Shown here: positions 38,001 to 52,204 of the stretch, piece after piece | How the letters are laid out: each line of letters opens with the position of its first letter | Position numbering within the stretch: position 1 is the first letter of the stretch | Made by a program: the position numbers and the translations under genes | The notes under the pieces: model-generated | The model's database searches: none | What the model saw: only the letters and a program-made list of their open reading frames with translations | Told to the model about the DNA's origin: nothing | Origin: Hyaloperonospora brassicae | Taxonomy: Eukaryota; Oomycota; Peronosporomycetes; Peronosporales; Peronosporaceae | DNA: 64,000 nucleotides | Direction: 5' to 3' | Assembly (NCBI GenBank): GCA_947650285.1 | Contig: CANTFL010001296.1 | Coordinates: 310,001-374,000 of the forward strand

Positions 38001-41000
38001 ACCTCTTAATTTGTTAGTATATGCCTAGATGCGTAGACGAAATCTTTTACATGTAAAGGTGATCTCAATGGTCTTAAAGGCTAATGCGCTTCTACAATTC
38101 GAATAGAACTATATCATATTCATTACTGATCGGAAGTTGGACTCTAAACAAAGACAATGAGCAATACCACGACGTAGTCTTAAGTTGTTCATCTCACGTT
38201 ACATATCAGTCCCGATGCGTGATATTGGTTGTGTCACCGTATCATATATAGGGCAATTATTGCCATCACTTTAATTATGTAATGGAATCGTATTCTCACC
38301 AGAAGCATATGGGGTACCGATTCAATGCCTAATTTTCCCTCGTGGTATCGCGAGATCGAAGAAGATAATGTAATATGTATATTAATACGTTAGTAAGATC
38401 GCATCTCACTTATGGATAAATATGCATGATACATTTTAATGAGCCTGGACACGAAGCTCACTTATTCGCAGATCGGGTAAAAACGCATTGTAGCCACCAT
38501 CACGACTATAGCTGAAACATGCAGATACATGTGTGTTTACCCTAGGTAATTGTTTCGAAGGACGAATGTAAATGCATTTGAAAGGTTTTCTCAATTAATA
38601 CAATAAATCTTAGTGTATGTATGATTACCAAGCAATCTAGCAGATTCTTTTAAACTGTTGACAATCAGCAACGCATATATTAGCCGATATAAGCATGACA
38701 TTATATAATACCAGATATTACTTGGTTTGGGCAGAGCTTCTTTACATATAAGTCGCTTGACGTACTTTTTTACATATATCTGGTGAGAGGCATTTATATC
38801 ACAGTATTGAAATGTCAACATGATGCAAAGGGAAATAGTCAACTTTTCGTATTTTTTATTAGGGGCAGTGACATCGTTGAATTGCTATTGTAAGCTGTAG
38901 AATACTTCTTAACTATAACTTATCTTTCTTGCTTAGTCTCTTGATCGAAAATAGATCAATAGGTGTCTGCATAAATCCACAAAGCTTAATTGTATAGGCC
39001 ACGTACAAAAAAGTGGTCTTTGTATGCAAAATATATCAACAAAATTAAATGATGCTCGAAAAATAAGCTTGCAACATTGGTGTCGCAAGTCTATGTGTTT
39101 ACACGCTTCGTGATGATGCAGCAATAGGTATCATCTTCTTCTAATGCAGGTCAAAGATCGCATTTGGCTTAAACTCTCTCACCATTTACTAGCTCGAGAT
39201 ACGTAATATTTGCAAAAGGGCCAGAGAGCCCGTACTTTGTAGTACACTATAAGGTCTGTTGGGCAAGGCAAATATGAACACGGGTCTCCCAAACGTCTAG
39301 TTTATCTCATTTTTCAGCTCTACAATACATTTTGCACTTCACCCACATCTATTTTAACAACAAATTATATTCTGATCTAATTTATCCACTAAACTAAATA
39401 TTGCATTAACTTGGATGAGTATTAACCCATACTCAATTATCAGCAATACAGATACAAAAGCGACGCAATGAAACCGCAATCTCGACTGCAGAGTTTCCCT
39501 CCTCATGTACAAATTTATGTAGGGCTGATTTTATAAAGCAAACAACGAAATTGCAATTCGTAATCGGGTAAAGAGAACGTTATGTTGCATTATAGAAGTC
39601 CATGCTCAATTTGGCTCTGTGCGTTGGTGAATTAATGGACAGCACGACTACTTCGGGTGCATTATATTACAAATGATATGTATTTCTCTATCATTCATTG
39701 GACAAAAAACATACATTATACAGGGATGTGAAGCGCTGGAGGGATAGCAGTCGTGATATTGTAGGAGGTCACGTGGGTGCTCGCGGACGAACAAGAAAAT
39801 GATGCTTTGCAAATTACGAAATAGTAATAGAACTTAAGTCAATTAATGTAATATACACCTTTATAATGCTACTGATGTCGTTTGGTTGTTTAATGACACA
39901 AAAAAATATTTGTACACTTCAATGGAAAACGCTCGGCGCATCTGCGAAGCAGCTCGGATCTATAATTCTCATTGGACATAAGAACAATAATCTACAGATA
40001 TATATGGAGCTTTTTTATCTCTTTTGAATCGCTGTAACGGATATGCATAAAAAGTACTATGCTCGCATCGCATCGGACCGCGAAGCTTATGTTCTTTCCA
40101 GCAAATGTACCAGTTGTTAACACCTTGCAAATCACCTGATATAATGATTGAATTTAAGTGACAGATCCGGTACCTTCTACATTAATATACATAACTACCA
40201 TTGGCTTTAAATTCGCTACGACATATCCATGTTGTCTTTAAAAGACCAATATACATCCTTGAAACTCCATCTTTTTTTTGTGCGTTCGATTTAGAAATTC
40301 CAAGTTGCTGGTTATCACTATTATGCGTTTTTGCCATTTATCGAATCTTGCTAAGCAATTTTAAACCTTATACGCATTGTTATTACGGATATGAAGCACA
40401 AAATTATTACTTTATCATGATTTCTGAATTTTACGGCTTGTTAGTCATGCATCAGCGATATATTGATGCATTTTTCCTCCTAAAATATTTTTTTAAAACA
40501 ATAAGGACAAACGCTCGTCGATGAGATACTTACATCATCTCATACAGCTTCGGAAGTGTTTCATATCTATCTCAATATTATCTACGTGCCATTTTACTAC
40601 GGCAATTTCTGATACTATTAATTCACATTGTACAATCAGGTAAAAGCTAAAGCATTAACACGGAATCGCATTCTATCACTTCCAAGGATATACATATACG
40701 GCATATAGCTCTGCTGATAGATAGTTAGTGCACTAACGTTGGGAATTTTTCTTCCGCGCAGGTGGGTCTTATGTAAGACGACCTGCAACCAGTACAGCTG
40801 CACTGATTTCGCAGAATGTGTCATGTACGCATAGAAAACGAGTTCATCCCAAAATCTGTGACAAAATACTATATATGGCTTTATATGACAACTTCATTTA
40901 GAGCAAGCCTTAATGATCAATAAGTATAATGGCCTGCCCTTTATTGATATTTTCTGTTCCTAGTCACTACATGCTATCTTCAGTAAAGGCTGTTTTTTAT

Positions 41001-43851
41001 TTATTTATTTATTATTATGGCCTGCTTCGTATAAAAAACTTAGTACTCCTCGTTATTCCAGCCACTCCAGACATACGGCTAATTAAAATTGACCTGACAA
41101 GCTTAAATAGACCCATGGATCGTGACCTTCATGCAGAAAAAATCACCATCGATACCTTATATACAGGGCTTTTCCTGAATCCGATGGATGCCGTCTTTAT
41201 CCCTTTAGGCGACACGGGCAAATTTCGTCAACATGTACTGTGTAATGTTGTTTTTTGGTCGTGCAGCACTAATTAATGCGTGGTTTATCGATCTCATTGC
41301 CCCACCAGAAAAGGTTATCTAACTCTCTGACAGTCAAATGGTTAACATCAAGATATTGCGAAACAAACAAAGAAGTATTTGCTCGGAACATTATAATTTG
41401 ACGCGTAACTTTTTAAAAATTAGGTCTTTCTTATCTTGTCGTCCTTCAGACTCAATCCATCAATCATATATGTCTAAAATCTTCACGGTACCAACATTAT
41501 AAAGCGGTCTCGGAAAGAGAAGAAATTCGGTGATCTATATTTGTATATTTATTTGTAAAAGATGTTCTCATTTACTACCATAGCGAAGAGGCTCATCTCG
41601 AGCACCTGTGCATCGTGATACAACAAAAGGACAAGTAGGATGTAAATTTATTTAGCAAGAAAGTCAAAATTATTTTACTAAGAGAGACCGTCGACTTTTT
41701 CGGCGTAGCCAGCGGCCAATGTAATGTATATCTAGTAAATATGTAACAGTTCAGCGAATAGCCACCATCAATGAATGCGAAGGAGGTATCATACATGTTG
41801 AATTTATCAGATAACGTTGGTATGGTGACTTGCGAGACGGCATCGTGTCAGCCACATAATATCTCTACAACTTTTTAATTTTCGTTAGATTATATAAATT
41901 GACCCAGAAAAAATTGACGCTGTACAAAACGCGTATGCGTAAGTATCAAAGCTCTCGATTCTCGACCTTGGTGACCTTTCAAACTACAATGATGTAAGTG
42001 GCAAGCAGAACAGCGAAAAATCACGCATATTTATCATTTGGTTCTTGCGTGTCACTCCCAATTTATTAACAGCCACCAAGTAAGTTGCACATTCCATCTA
42101 GTCGAAAACAATTGTATCGTAGGAATGTTGCGCAATGAACGAACCAGACCTCTCGCTTTAATTGTCGTTGCTCAAACTATTCGTATCCGTTTGAGTAAAA
42201 CCAGTCTGTGAGCTTACCGCTGTTTTCAATCGCGAATTACTTTCTCCTTCTAAACTTAAAAAGTAAATTGAAAACATGAATGATGACGCCTTGGCCATAT
42301 GCTATTCGACGAGATGAAAACGACAACGAATTTGCATCTTGTAGAAGAAGTTTGAAGGACCACTGATTCTTTATCTTGTACCATGCATGATTAAGGCATT
42401 TTTGCACCACCAGTGTGTAGCCGACATGATCCAAGATAATCACAGCTCGCCTTGTATGTATTAATAATTTTGCTACCACTTTTAAAAGCATATGCGCTTA
42501 GTATGCTCCACGAAACTCACGTATTCTCCGCAGGTGAAGCCTGAAAGAGATCCGAGTATGCATTCGTGTTGTATGTTGCACCCGAAAAACTACTTAAGAC
42601 ATGCCTTAAGTTAAATAAATTTCAGAAGGTCATGTATCGGTATCGAATGCAACGGGTACATATCTCGCCTGTACTGCATTCACTATCCAAAATTCTTATG
42701 AATTGTCACTTCAAGCAATCAATGCAAGACATCACTCTCTAGCCCGTCGAGTCTACTTTTTGAGTAGCATAAAATATGTGTTTATCAGACCACATATTCT
42801 ATCAAGCTAGACATTCAGTACATGGTAAAATTTACAAATCTATTTTGCTAGAAATTAAAGAGTGGCATCGCTAAATTAAAAACCAGGTGGTTGTAGAAAA
42901 TTGGTCTCTAATAGAGATGACAATATAATGATGAAGTAATGATAAGTTTAATTTTATGGGAGAAGGGGTAATTGGCAAAGTCAATTTATAAAAATACTGG
43001 TATTGGTCCATCAGAATAAACATTTACAATTTTATAGTTACTGTTCGTTTACATGGTTTACATGTCGATTGTGTAATTTCTGACATAACCCGCTCGGATA
43101 ATATATACATTGATTTCAATTTCATGTTTATGCCAGCTCGGCCCGTTACAAAATTCTGTATCAATACTGGTGTACACGACAAGCTGCTGCTGTGGTAAGC
43201 GCATTGCCTGGTGGAATGAAAGTCACAATCGTGTTGACGCTGTTTGTTTGCGGAGACTAAAGTAATAGCTTGTAACTTTTCATGAAATGGGCAGACACAA
43301 GTAAGCCGCCAAATGCTGTCTAACGGATGTTGTACACTGTACCATGCTATTTTCTTACTTCTGCCGCGAATATTATAATATATGTCGCTCCATGGTAATT
43401 GCAAGACAAAGTTAGGGCAGCAAATAGTGGAAGAGACAAAAGATTTAGGAGATTTATCGGTACACACCCACCTTTCGATACGTACACACACCCCTGAAAT
43501 AGAGGCTCCTCTTTAAGTACCTTAACCTTCCTAACTAGGTACTACACACTTATACATAAATATGTCATATATATATTCTTTGCTTTGTACACACCGCTCC
43601 GTAATAAAGGCCTCTTTTGTGTCAGCACACAGCCTTGCGCATGACATCCGCTCTAATTAACCGGAAAACTCACCTATAAGTACCCCTTATACTACCATTT
43701 CCCCTGTTGCTTGCAATCGTTTTTCAATACACCCCACTTTCATCAACAACACCCATTTATGTAACTGGTACACCACACTGTTCGCGCTTAGATACTGTGG
43801 CTGTACCACCGAAGTGGACCACCGCTGCACAATCAAAAGTAACAACAAGAT
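35034..43851. other. ~8.8 kb AT-rich domain without a recognisable gene
   Basis: This is the longest featureless stretch of the window. ORFs with ATG are at most about 115 codons (for example 40929-41276) and show no family motifs. A 155-codon frame at 43024-43491 opens only with GTG. At 43707-43860 a Thr-rich frame (YTPLSSTTPIYVTGTP) runs into repeat copy B and may be a decayed exon. No conserved RNA gene was recognised. Confidence 0.5.
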
Positions 43852-44870
43852 CGCATGTGACAGTACGGACAACTACGCCACTGCTTTGTGTTGAACACAC
43901 ACTGACAAACGAGCGACACATGGACGTAAGTGTGGTGCTGGCGCAGGACAGGAGGCACGTAAGCGGACAAGAAGTAGGAGTGCAGGATGGCCGGACGAGC
44001 CAGGCAGGATTGCACGCGCAAAAGAAGTGCTTCGGGTTTGTTGTTTTGCTGGTCCTGTGAACCTCGGACGCACCCTGCTCTACTGCCGTCTGTGATGTAC
44101 TTACCGGAGGGTGACAACCTGTGCGATACTATGAGTAGGAAGCATACAGTCACGGAACGACGATGCAATGTAACGGCGTCCATGCGTGTGGTGCTTGAAA
44201 TGTGAACAAAATCTAGCAGTGTCGACTCCATTGCAATGTGCAGTATTTACCGTCGACAAAATCTACTGGAACGAGTTTTGGTAAGGCTACATGGGGTGCA
44301 AATGCTGCAGTGACGGTTGCCTCATGTAGATTCTTGTCTCCATGTGACTCGAAGCCCGAACGCGTATTTCCACACAAAAGCGTAGAGCATATCGCACGAA
44401 ACGCAGTGAGGTGCGCGTGTTAAGCTCATGACGATGATGTATGCAACATGCCATGGACATGTGCACAACTTGCCAGCAACGTTGCGCATTTCATTTGACC
44501 AGTGGAGGTAACAAAGCTAGAGGCATGCAGAACGACGCAGAAAAGCCTGCTCAAATTTGAGTACCGCTGCTGAAGACGTTTTTAAGCAGATGAACCCAAT
44601 ATGCCTGGACTCACAAAAGCTGGAAGCTAGTGTGTGCAAGCTACGAATTGGTATCCGTGCTTATCGCGGGGGTACGTATCGCTTGATCTTGACTACAAAT
44701 TACATGTCGTGCGTTTACATCCCGATCGACACGTTATTCGGTGCCACAACACTGGTTGCAAGGCTTTCGTTCGATGCAACTTGTCTCTGATGAACACAAA
44801 CATTTAGCATTTGCAAGTAAGGTCAAAGTTATTGATGTCATATATTGTTATATCGGGCAAATGCAGGTGA
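43852..44870. repeat. ~1.0 kb duplicated segment, copy B
   Basis: Counterpart of 776-1795 with about 99% identity in the same orientation. The left junction is gradual (GATCGCATGTGACAGTACGG against GATCGTATGATACAATACGG), the right one abrupt after GCAAATGCAGGTGA. It is followed by the degenerate 3' half of a WY effector gene, as copy A is followed by an intact one. Confidence 0.9.
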
Positions 44871-44949
44871 TGGGTGGAAACAAAAGTTGTGAAAGACCAG
44901 TGTCGCGTATAACCTATCTGGGTTGGAGCTCACGATGCCGTGCATAACT

Positions 44950-45710
44950 GGAGTTAGCGGTCTCTTCATCTGCGTCTTTATCTTTGGCAAAGACTATGAG
45001 ACGTAGATGTTCGGGCTCAAAATCTTCTGCCTTCCAAATTTAAAACGGTTTTCGCTCCATTGTGAGAAGAAGGAAGGATGTATGCTTCTTCATCGATGTT
45101 CATAAATCCGCGCTGCAAAGCTGGAATCGCCAAATAACTTCGTAAAAAACGCGAAGGTGGTTTTCTTTTTTTAGGATGTTTCTTGTTGTGCAGAGATATG
45201 TATTAAATCAGAGTATTTGGATACTCGAACTCCAATACTTGTGCTTCCAGTTTCATGTTTGGCTCCCACAGCATCTGAGCAATGCTTCTGATCTCCATAT
45301 CCTTATTTAAGCTTGTCCACTAGCAATTCACGTTGCTATTTTTACGTCGGATCCATTGATAGGTTTGAGCTTCACGACCGACAGAACTGGTGCGAAATCG
45401 GCAATGCCGCCATATCCTTCTGTCAGCGTTGCTCTCAATGTGCGCGGCGTCTGATGGAGCCCGCCGCAGTCCTCGATATACTATTCTATGTCCACCAAGG
45501 TGCTTGGAAGCAAAGGGTTTTTTGTCGGAATCTGTCCCTCTGATGCTTAGGCGTTCAGCGAGTCTGTGTAGTTCCACACCCTCTTTCAGCCACTCCGACC
45601 GCTGTGCGTACGTTTTTCCGGATTCCGCTTTCTGGACCTCGCGCTCGAATCTTCGAACTTGAGCAAACTTCTTCTTCTTGGCCTTCTCTCCTATAGTTGC
45701 ATGAGGTATC
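44950..45710 (-). pseudogene. 3' half of a WY effector pseudogene, cut off by TE2
   Basis: Reading the minus strand from 45710, a frame gives AKKKKFAQVRRFEREVQKAE, then SEWLKEGVELHRLAERLSI. The latter aligns with the W motif GAWLDERILPSEVAKRLDI of the intact effector at 1820-3253. After a frameshift, YGGIADFAPVLSVVKLKPIN matches YGGVENLAPVLALSKLYPNT of the intact protein (308-327). Further down, stops accumulate. Together with 53389-53796 on the far side of TE2 it is one gene interrupted by the retrotransposon. Frameshifts and stops in this half show it is dead irrespective of the insertion. Confidence 0.8.
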
Positions 45711-46152
45711 TGTAACGGGGTAGCCCGTTACATGATATTGTCATCTAGAATACAATGACAATAAAGAATATTACGATGAATATTCAATCAACAATATCAC
45801 AGAACATGATGATATCGTTGAAGATGACCGAAGGGTCTACTCATTGGTTGATATAACGATTATATCAACCCACCAATCGCTGCTAGACGCGCGCAATGGG
45901 TGGTGAGTAGACGTCACCATACATTTAGTTAGATTAGTATAATTAAGATAGGACAAACAGAGATACAAGAGTTATAGGACTTAATTATATTAATAACAGT
46001 TTTACTTTTTCTACGACTAGAGTCTTTCACCTTAGTCGTTCTACCTTCCTCTGTGTAGTTCTACACCTAGCTGGGCACTGACTATCACTACAGTCAGTGA
46101 TAGTAAACTCCGTACTGGTTGACCAGTACGTAGTCGTCGGTGCCCCGTTACA
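45711..46152 (+). repeat. TE2 5' LTR (442 bp)
   Basis: Begins TGTAACGGGGTAGCCCGTTA and ends GCCCCGTTACA. The 3' portion has hairpins ACTATCACT..AGTGATAGT and CGTACTGG..CCAGTACG that are absent from the TE1 LTR, so R/U5 differs between the two elements while U3 is related. Confidence 0.95.
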
Positions 46153-46202
46153 CCTGGTAGCACTTTCTAGTCCGTCCAAGGACCACAATCGCATCGCCCA
46201 AC

Positions 46203-47317
46203 ATGAACATTTTAGACGAAGTCGAAGGCGACAAATTTCACGGAACCCGTGAAAGCTACTCCTATTTGAGCGATATTGAATGGAGTGAGATCGAACGAAT
46301 GAGTTCGACCGTTGGCAAAGAAGCTATCTGAGCCATGCTATCCACAAGGGATAGAGACCAGCAGCATTCGTTCATTAGCAAGTTCTTGCCACGAGAACTT
46401 GATGAGTCGCGAGCGCAGGTGACCTTGTTGCAACAACAAGAATACCAGCGGAACAAAGAACTGAGACAGTCTCAGTCCGCGCAGTCGACACGGGAGCGTC
46501 GACCGGGGTCTCTAAAGCTAGAGAACTCCAAGTTTTACGGAGTTGAGGACGACTCCCTGTTAAGATGGTTCGTCGAAGTCGACGATACCATCGAGGCCCG
46601 TCGTATCGAGGATGAGAGAATGCAAGTTGCATTCGCTCAACCGTACTTGGCAGGGGACGCCAGAAATTGGGCTCAGAATCTCAAGTTACACGACCCAAAC
46701 GTGTTTGGGTCGTTCAGGATCTTTAAGAACCTGCTCAGCGAGACGTTTGAAACTTCCGGGCAGATTTCAGGACTCTCTTTGAACTCCTCGGAATCAAACA
46801 CGGTAAGCGTAAGGTTCACTCTTACGCTCAGCACGTACGCTACCTTGCAAGCTGCATGGTAGTGAACCCTGTGAGTATACTTGTGTTGATCACAATATTC
46901 ATTCAAGGGCTGTTCGATGGTCCCGTCAGGGACCTCCTGTTCCGCGGAGAGCCAAAGAAGCTACCCGAGGCAATCTTCGCTGCGGAGCAGGAAGACTTAA
47001 GTGTGAGACAGTCTCACACTACGCTGATCCCCTTTCGTCCGCAGAGACAATCAGCGGTCCGAGGTCCAGAGCCGATGGACCTCTGTAATGTCGAGGGCGA
47101 GAAACCTCGCCCTGAGAATGACAAGCGATCGGTGAGATGCTATCGCTGTCATAAAGTGGGACACTACGCATATGAATGCAGTATCCCCCTCTAAGTACCT
47201 CGCGGTGCTGAGCGCAGTAATCGTCTACGAGTAAGAAGAACTGGAGAGCGAGGGTTCGATGCTGTTGCAAAGCCACAACAGCGAGACCAACCATCAAAAA
47301 ATGGTCGGGGCCAGTAG
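46203..47317 (+). pseudogene. gag: TE2 gag, broken
   Basis: The ATG at 46203 lies at the position of the TE1 gag start. The frame stops at TGA 46329-46331, resumes from 46335, shifts frame near 46800, and continues through IFIQGLFDGPVRDLLF to the zinc knuckle CYRCHKVGHYAYEC and a stop near 47194. The capsid-like region keeps DSLLRWFVEVDD, FAQPYLAGDARNW and HDPNVFGS. The original gag end is still recognisable as the TAG in the frameshift hairpin (47315-47317). It is distinctly diverged from TE1 gag, unlike much of pol. Confidence 0.88.
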
Positions 47318-47335
47318 GGGCGGAGCGCCCTACTG
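47296..47335 (+). promoter_or_regulatory. Programmed -1 frameshift signal, TE2 gag/pol
   Basis: A AAA AAT (47296-47302), a 9-nt spacer GGTCGGGGC and the hairpin CAGTAGGG..CCCTACTG (47312-47335) are the same as in TE1 apart from one spacer base, although the surrounding gag sequence has diverged. Confidence 0.8.
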
Positions 47336-50300
47336 ATACAGCAACCTCAAGAGAATTTGCAAATCTCCTGAAGAAGGTTGCTCCCAACACGCAATTTCTG
47401 TGTGTCTCTGCACCTGGTGATGAGGTGTCTCTCATCACCTTGAAGTTAGAAGTGACAAAAGACTTGTCACTTCGCGCCCTAGTTGACTGTGGGGCATCGA
47501 CAAATTATGTTCATCGCCAGTCGCTAGAGGCAGGAAGTATCAACTTCGTGAAGCGGGAGATCCCTCCAAAGAGAATGACGATGCGCCTAACGACAGGTGT
47601 ATCGAATAATGTGAAGAAAAGTGTAGTCGTAATCCACTACACGTTAAAAGATGAACAGTACGATGATAATTTCATCGTACTCGACCTGGATGACAAGTTT
47701 GATGTCATCCTAGGATTACCTTGGCTCAGAAGGTACGATCCAAGGGTGAGCTGGCAGCATCGATCCGTGAAGATGCCTGCCGCTTGTTCATCAGATGGCC
47801 ATCTGATGAACATCTTGGAGCGTCCACAAGCGTGTGGATGTTCTGCGAGTGAGTGCGATGGCCTCACTTGCGGTTCAGTCGTTCGTACGACCGCACAAGA
47901 TCGCAGTGTAGTTAATCACTACACTGTGGACCAAGCTCCCAGCGACTGTACAGAAGTACAGGCGGCGCCAAAGGTCCACCACTCGAATAAGTCGAGTGGA
48001 CCAGGACGTGGATGCACGCCTAGCGGGCGACATCCTAGCATGAGAAAACCGGTTTCCCACAAGCGGCAACACGGATATCCTAGGTCGACTGGAGAGTCGA
48101 CCGTAGAGGATCGGTGCCTGAATGTGGTTGCACAGCCACAGTCGGAAGACGTCGAGGGAATAAGTCCCCACGTACTTGAGGAAGGAATTCCTCAAGAGTC
48201 GCTTGCTGAGGGATTAGGCCCTCAGCAACCTGTGGAAGCAAGTTCCCTGGAAGAAACCGAGACGTTGAACGTCTTGGTTAATAACGGATCAAGTGTAGGC
48301 GCTTATACAGTTGATCTGATTGTGCCTCCGAAGTTAACTTCGGAGATAACTCAGTTGCCAACGCTAGAGCCGAAACGGTTCTTGCGTGATCTGCTTAGTG
48401 GCAAAGTCAAGCAGATCTGCATACTCGTCACAAAGGATGCGTATGTGACCGACATTCGGTTGGCAACAGTATTTGCTGAGAACGAACGGGTTCTCAGCAG
48501 CTCATCGATGGACGAAAGTGTCCTCGATGAGAAGACTCGGATTGAGCGATACGCGTCTCAATCCTGGGAGTCACTTCAGGCAAATCCTTTGTATAAGGAT
48601 TTGATCCAATTCAGGGATGTGTTCTCTGAATCCGTACCTTGCGAGTTGCCTAAGGACAAAGGCACTCGACACGAGATCGAGCTCAAACCGGGCTCGAAGT
48701 ACTGTGTCATGAAGCAGTGGCCACTGCCTCGTGAACAAGTACTAGCGATCGACAAGTTTTTTGCCGATCGCTTAGCAGCGGGTCATATGAGGGAATCAAC
48801 ATCCCCTCACAGCTCTCCGACCTTCTGTGTGCGAAAAGCCACAGGAGGATGGAGGATAGTGCACGCATTCAACAAGTTGAATGCTGCAACGGTACCGGCT
48901 CAGACGCCGATACCGAGGAAGGACGTAATCATAGATGGTATGTCAAAGAGTACCATCTTTTCGTCCATGGATCTGATGGATGGATCCTATCAGATCCTCA
49001 TGCGTGAACGGGACATCCCGTTCACAGCAGTAAGTACCCCCAGCGGGATGCTGTGGGAGTGGCTAGTTATGCCACAGGGGCTGATCAATGCTCCTGCAAC
49101 ATTTAACAGATGTGTCACAAATCTGTTGAGACCGGTGCGTGATTTCGCACCGAGTTACTTCGACGATGTGTTCGTCCATAGTCGGGCTATGGACGGAAAG
49201 ACGGACGTTGAAGTTCACAGAACTCACGTTCGTCAGGTTCTTCAACTTATGCACAAGTATAAGTTGTACGCCAACCTTAAGATGTGTATATTCGCGGCTA
49301 GCGAAATACCACTTCTTAAGGGCATCGTGGGTAAACACGGCGTACGCTCCGATACCGAAAAGATCAAGGCGATCACCGACTGGCCAGTGCCAGTCAATGT
49401 CAAGGGATATCATAACTTCCTCGGCTTAACGGCGTACTTACACAAGTGATCGCGCAATTACGACGAGATGAATGTTCATCTTTCTTGCTTACTCAAGAAA
49501 AATGCCAAGTGGTCATGGAACGCTGAGTGCCAGCGTTCCTTCGAAGGTATCAAGCAAAGCTTGATGCAGTCGTCGATATTGGCGATTGCAGATCAGGACA
49601 TACCTTTTCATGTGGTCTGTGACGCCAGCGATTTCGCAATCGGCTGTGCGTTAATGCAGTTCGACGCATATGGCGCAGAGCGCGTCATCTGTTATCAGTC
49701 GCGTCAGCTGCAAGCAGCTGAGCGTAATTACCCAGTGCATGACAAGAAACTCCTTGCCATGAAGTACGCACTGGCTAAGTTTCGCGTCTGTCTCCTCGGA
49801 GATAGATCGTTTGTTGTCTATACAGACCATGCGTCATTACGCACGGCCGTAAACAGTCCACACCTCTCGCAAAGGATGACGAGGTGGCTGTCTTTCTTCG
49901 CGGAGTATAACTTCTCCGTGGAGTATAAACCAGAACGACTCAATGTCGTCGCTGATGCGCTTTCGCGCCGGCCCGATTTCGAGCCGGACGCACATTTTAA
50001 CAGTGAGGATAAGCTCACTGTTGCGACACTGTCAGTCAGTGTGCCGTCCTCGCCTTTACTCGATGACGTGTGGAAGACATACGAAGGAGATATGATTATT
50101 CTTCGTTTAATAGGTACCTTGCGAATCCATCCCGGAAATCCTTGTCGGATTTGCCGGCTTTATGCCGTTCCTTGTTGGATAGGTATACGACTTGCAATAA
50201 CCTGCTGTACTACACAGCAGTTGACAACGATAAACCTCGTGTCGTCGTTCCCGATCATGATTTGCGTTTACGCATCATGTTCGAATGTCACGATGCGCCC

Positions 50301-52204
50301 TCAGGCGGGCATCGTGGTAGAGAAAAGACCTAACTTTAGGTAAGTCGTAACTTTTACTGGCCCCGCCAGTATCAGTTCGTACGCAAGTACATTCGTTCTT
50401 GCGAAGTCTGTCAACGGGTGAAGCCAATTCCTTCATCCCGTGCTCCACTACAGCATCTGCCTGTTCCAACAGAGTGCTGGCAGTCCGTTTCCATGGACTT
50501 TGTCTTCGGCATCCCCGAAGACTCTCACAAGAATAATGGTATTCTTGGTTTGTATATCGTATCAGCAAGATGGTGCATCTTGCTGCAGCCTCTGAATCGA
50601 TCACTGCACACGGCTGTGCGCGTGTCTTCATCGACACAGTTTTTCGACTTCACGGGTTACCCCGTGAACTCATGTCCGACCGTGACCCTCGGTTCACGGC
50701 GGCATTTTGGCAATCCGTGTTCCGTTTACTTGGAACACGATAAAAGATGTCCACATCTGACCATCCCGAAACAGATGGTCAGACGGAACGTGCAAATCGT
50801 GTCCTCGAAGTGATTTTTCGAGGATACGTTCACTCCTTTTCGAGTTGGAGTGAGTTCTTGCCGATGGTCGAATTTGCCATCAACAATCCCGTGCATGCGT
50901 CAACAACGCATACACCGTTCTACGTGAATGGTTTACTCCACCCACGCATTCCCGCCTTTATACAGAGTGACTCTGGGTTAAGGGGGGAGGGACTCGCTCG
51001 AGCAAAAACCGTTTGGGCTCTTGCTCATCACGTATCATCGCACATGCCGATACGTTCGATGTCGATGTCGATAATGTCGACATCGAAGAAGTTGATATTA
51101 GCAGCAGCAATGATCTGCTGCTGCTACTTCAGACAATGAAGACTATGCTGGGATATTCAGCATCTTCAATGATTATGCCAGCGAGGAAAAAGACAACCTC
51201 GATGAAGAAGAGAACAATCTATTAGCAGTGCGCACGAAGCGGACTAAAAGACATAACAATGAGTCAGCAGAGAATTTTCTGCTGACTCGAGAAGCGGTAG
51301 TCCGTTTCTTTCAGGACTCCATCGCAAACTAGAAGGACCGCCAGAAACTGAACGCAGACAATAATGGAAGAGCAAATGTTCTTTCATTTAAAGTTAACGA
51401 CCTAGTACTACTGTCTACGGTAAACTTACCTGGACATGCAGTCACTAGTGTCGGCAGTAGTAAACTACTGTCGAAGTACATTCGGCCATTTCGAGTGTTG
51501 CATCGCAAGGGCAATGCATACACACTTGAATTGCCACGTAGGATGCGCACGCATCCTACGTTTTACGTGGGGAGGCTAAGGCCGTACTGTCAGTACGAGC
51601 CTTCTTCTTCCGATGAAGATAGCCCCACGTTCAAGAACATCCATCGAGTTCTTGCGTTCGCGCTCCAGACGATCCGTCTGATCGCGCAGATATGATACCT
51701 TGGAACTCAACCGAGATATCTCCCCGCGAGCTGTCGCCAGCTCGCCGAATAGGGAGCGGACATCCCGCTCGACCTGAAGCTTCGCTGTGGCATAATCGGC
51801 GCGATCCCTCGCCCGATCAGCCTCGTGATCCTTGCGGTTCTTCCGCACGGTATCAGTCAAAGCGTAGCGCCGGTCGCGCTCGTGCTTCAAGTCATCGCGC
51901 AATTCATCGATTGCGCGATCCATCTCGTAAGGGTCGAGATGGTGAGCCTGGGGTTCTGGAGGAGGTCTTTCCTCCGTAACCATATCCTTTGGTGGATTCT
52001 CACGGTGGTCAACGATTTCTAGCGGTGCATATCTTGAATCACCGTGACAATATAGGATCAAGGACGAGCTACCTCGTCCAGTGGCGGGGGTATCCATCTT
52101 CTAGGGAAAGCTGGGAGCCCCGCTCTCAGCTGATGATGGATGTTGAAGGTCTCGTCCGCCAGTATGACGAGACTCATCCGATTGTCCCTGTGGCCCATCG
52201 GTAA
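47303..52204 (+). pseudogene. pol: TE2 Pol: protease-RT-RNaseH-integrase-chromodomain, broken
   Basis: A long open piece (to 49446) carries the protease ALVDCGASTNYV, the region with VILGLPWLRRYDP that TE1 has after its stop, and reverse transcriptase with SSMDLMDGSYQIL and YFDDVFVH. It ends at TGA 49447-49449. RNase H follows (VVCDASDFAIGC) to 50064, then a divergent, frame-shifted tether region. Integrase continues from about 50340 with CEVCQRVKPIPSSRAP, SMDFV, SDRDPRF and ETDGQTERANRV, the same frameshift as TE1 near 50545 and a TAA before KMSTSDHPE. TAG at 51328-51330 matches TE1 12534-12536. The chromodomain ([20 protein letters not shown]) ends at 52204. Confidence 0.92.

Noticed and set aside
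40929..41276. 115-codon plus-strand ORF with a hydrophobic start
   Set aside because: It lies in AT-rich decayed DNA where ORFs of this size with Leu/Phe/Tyr-rich composition arise by chance.
43024..43491. 155-codon minus-strand ORF in AT-rich DNA
   Set aside because: It opens only with GTG, its first ATG lies near the C-terminus, and no family resemblance was seen.
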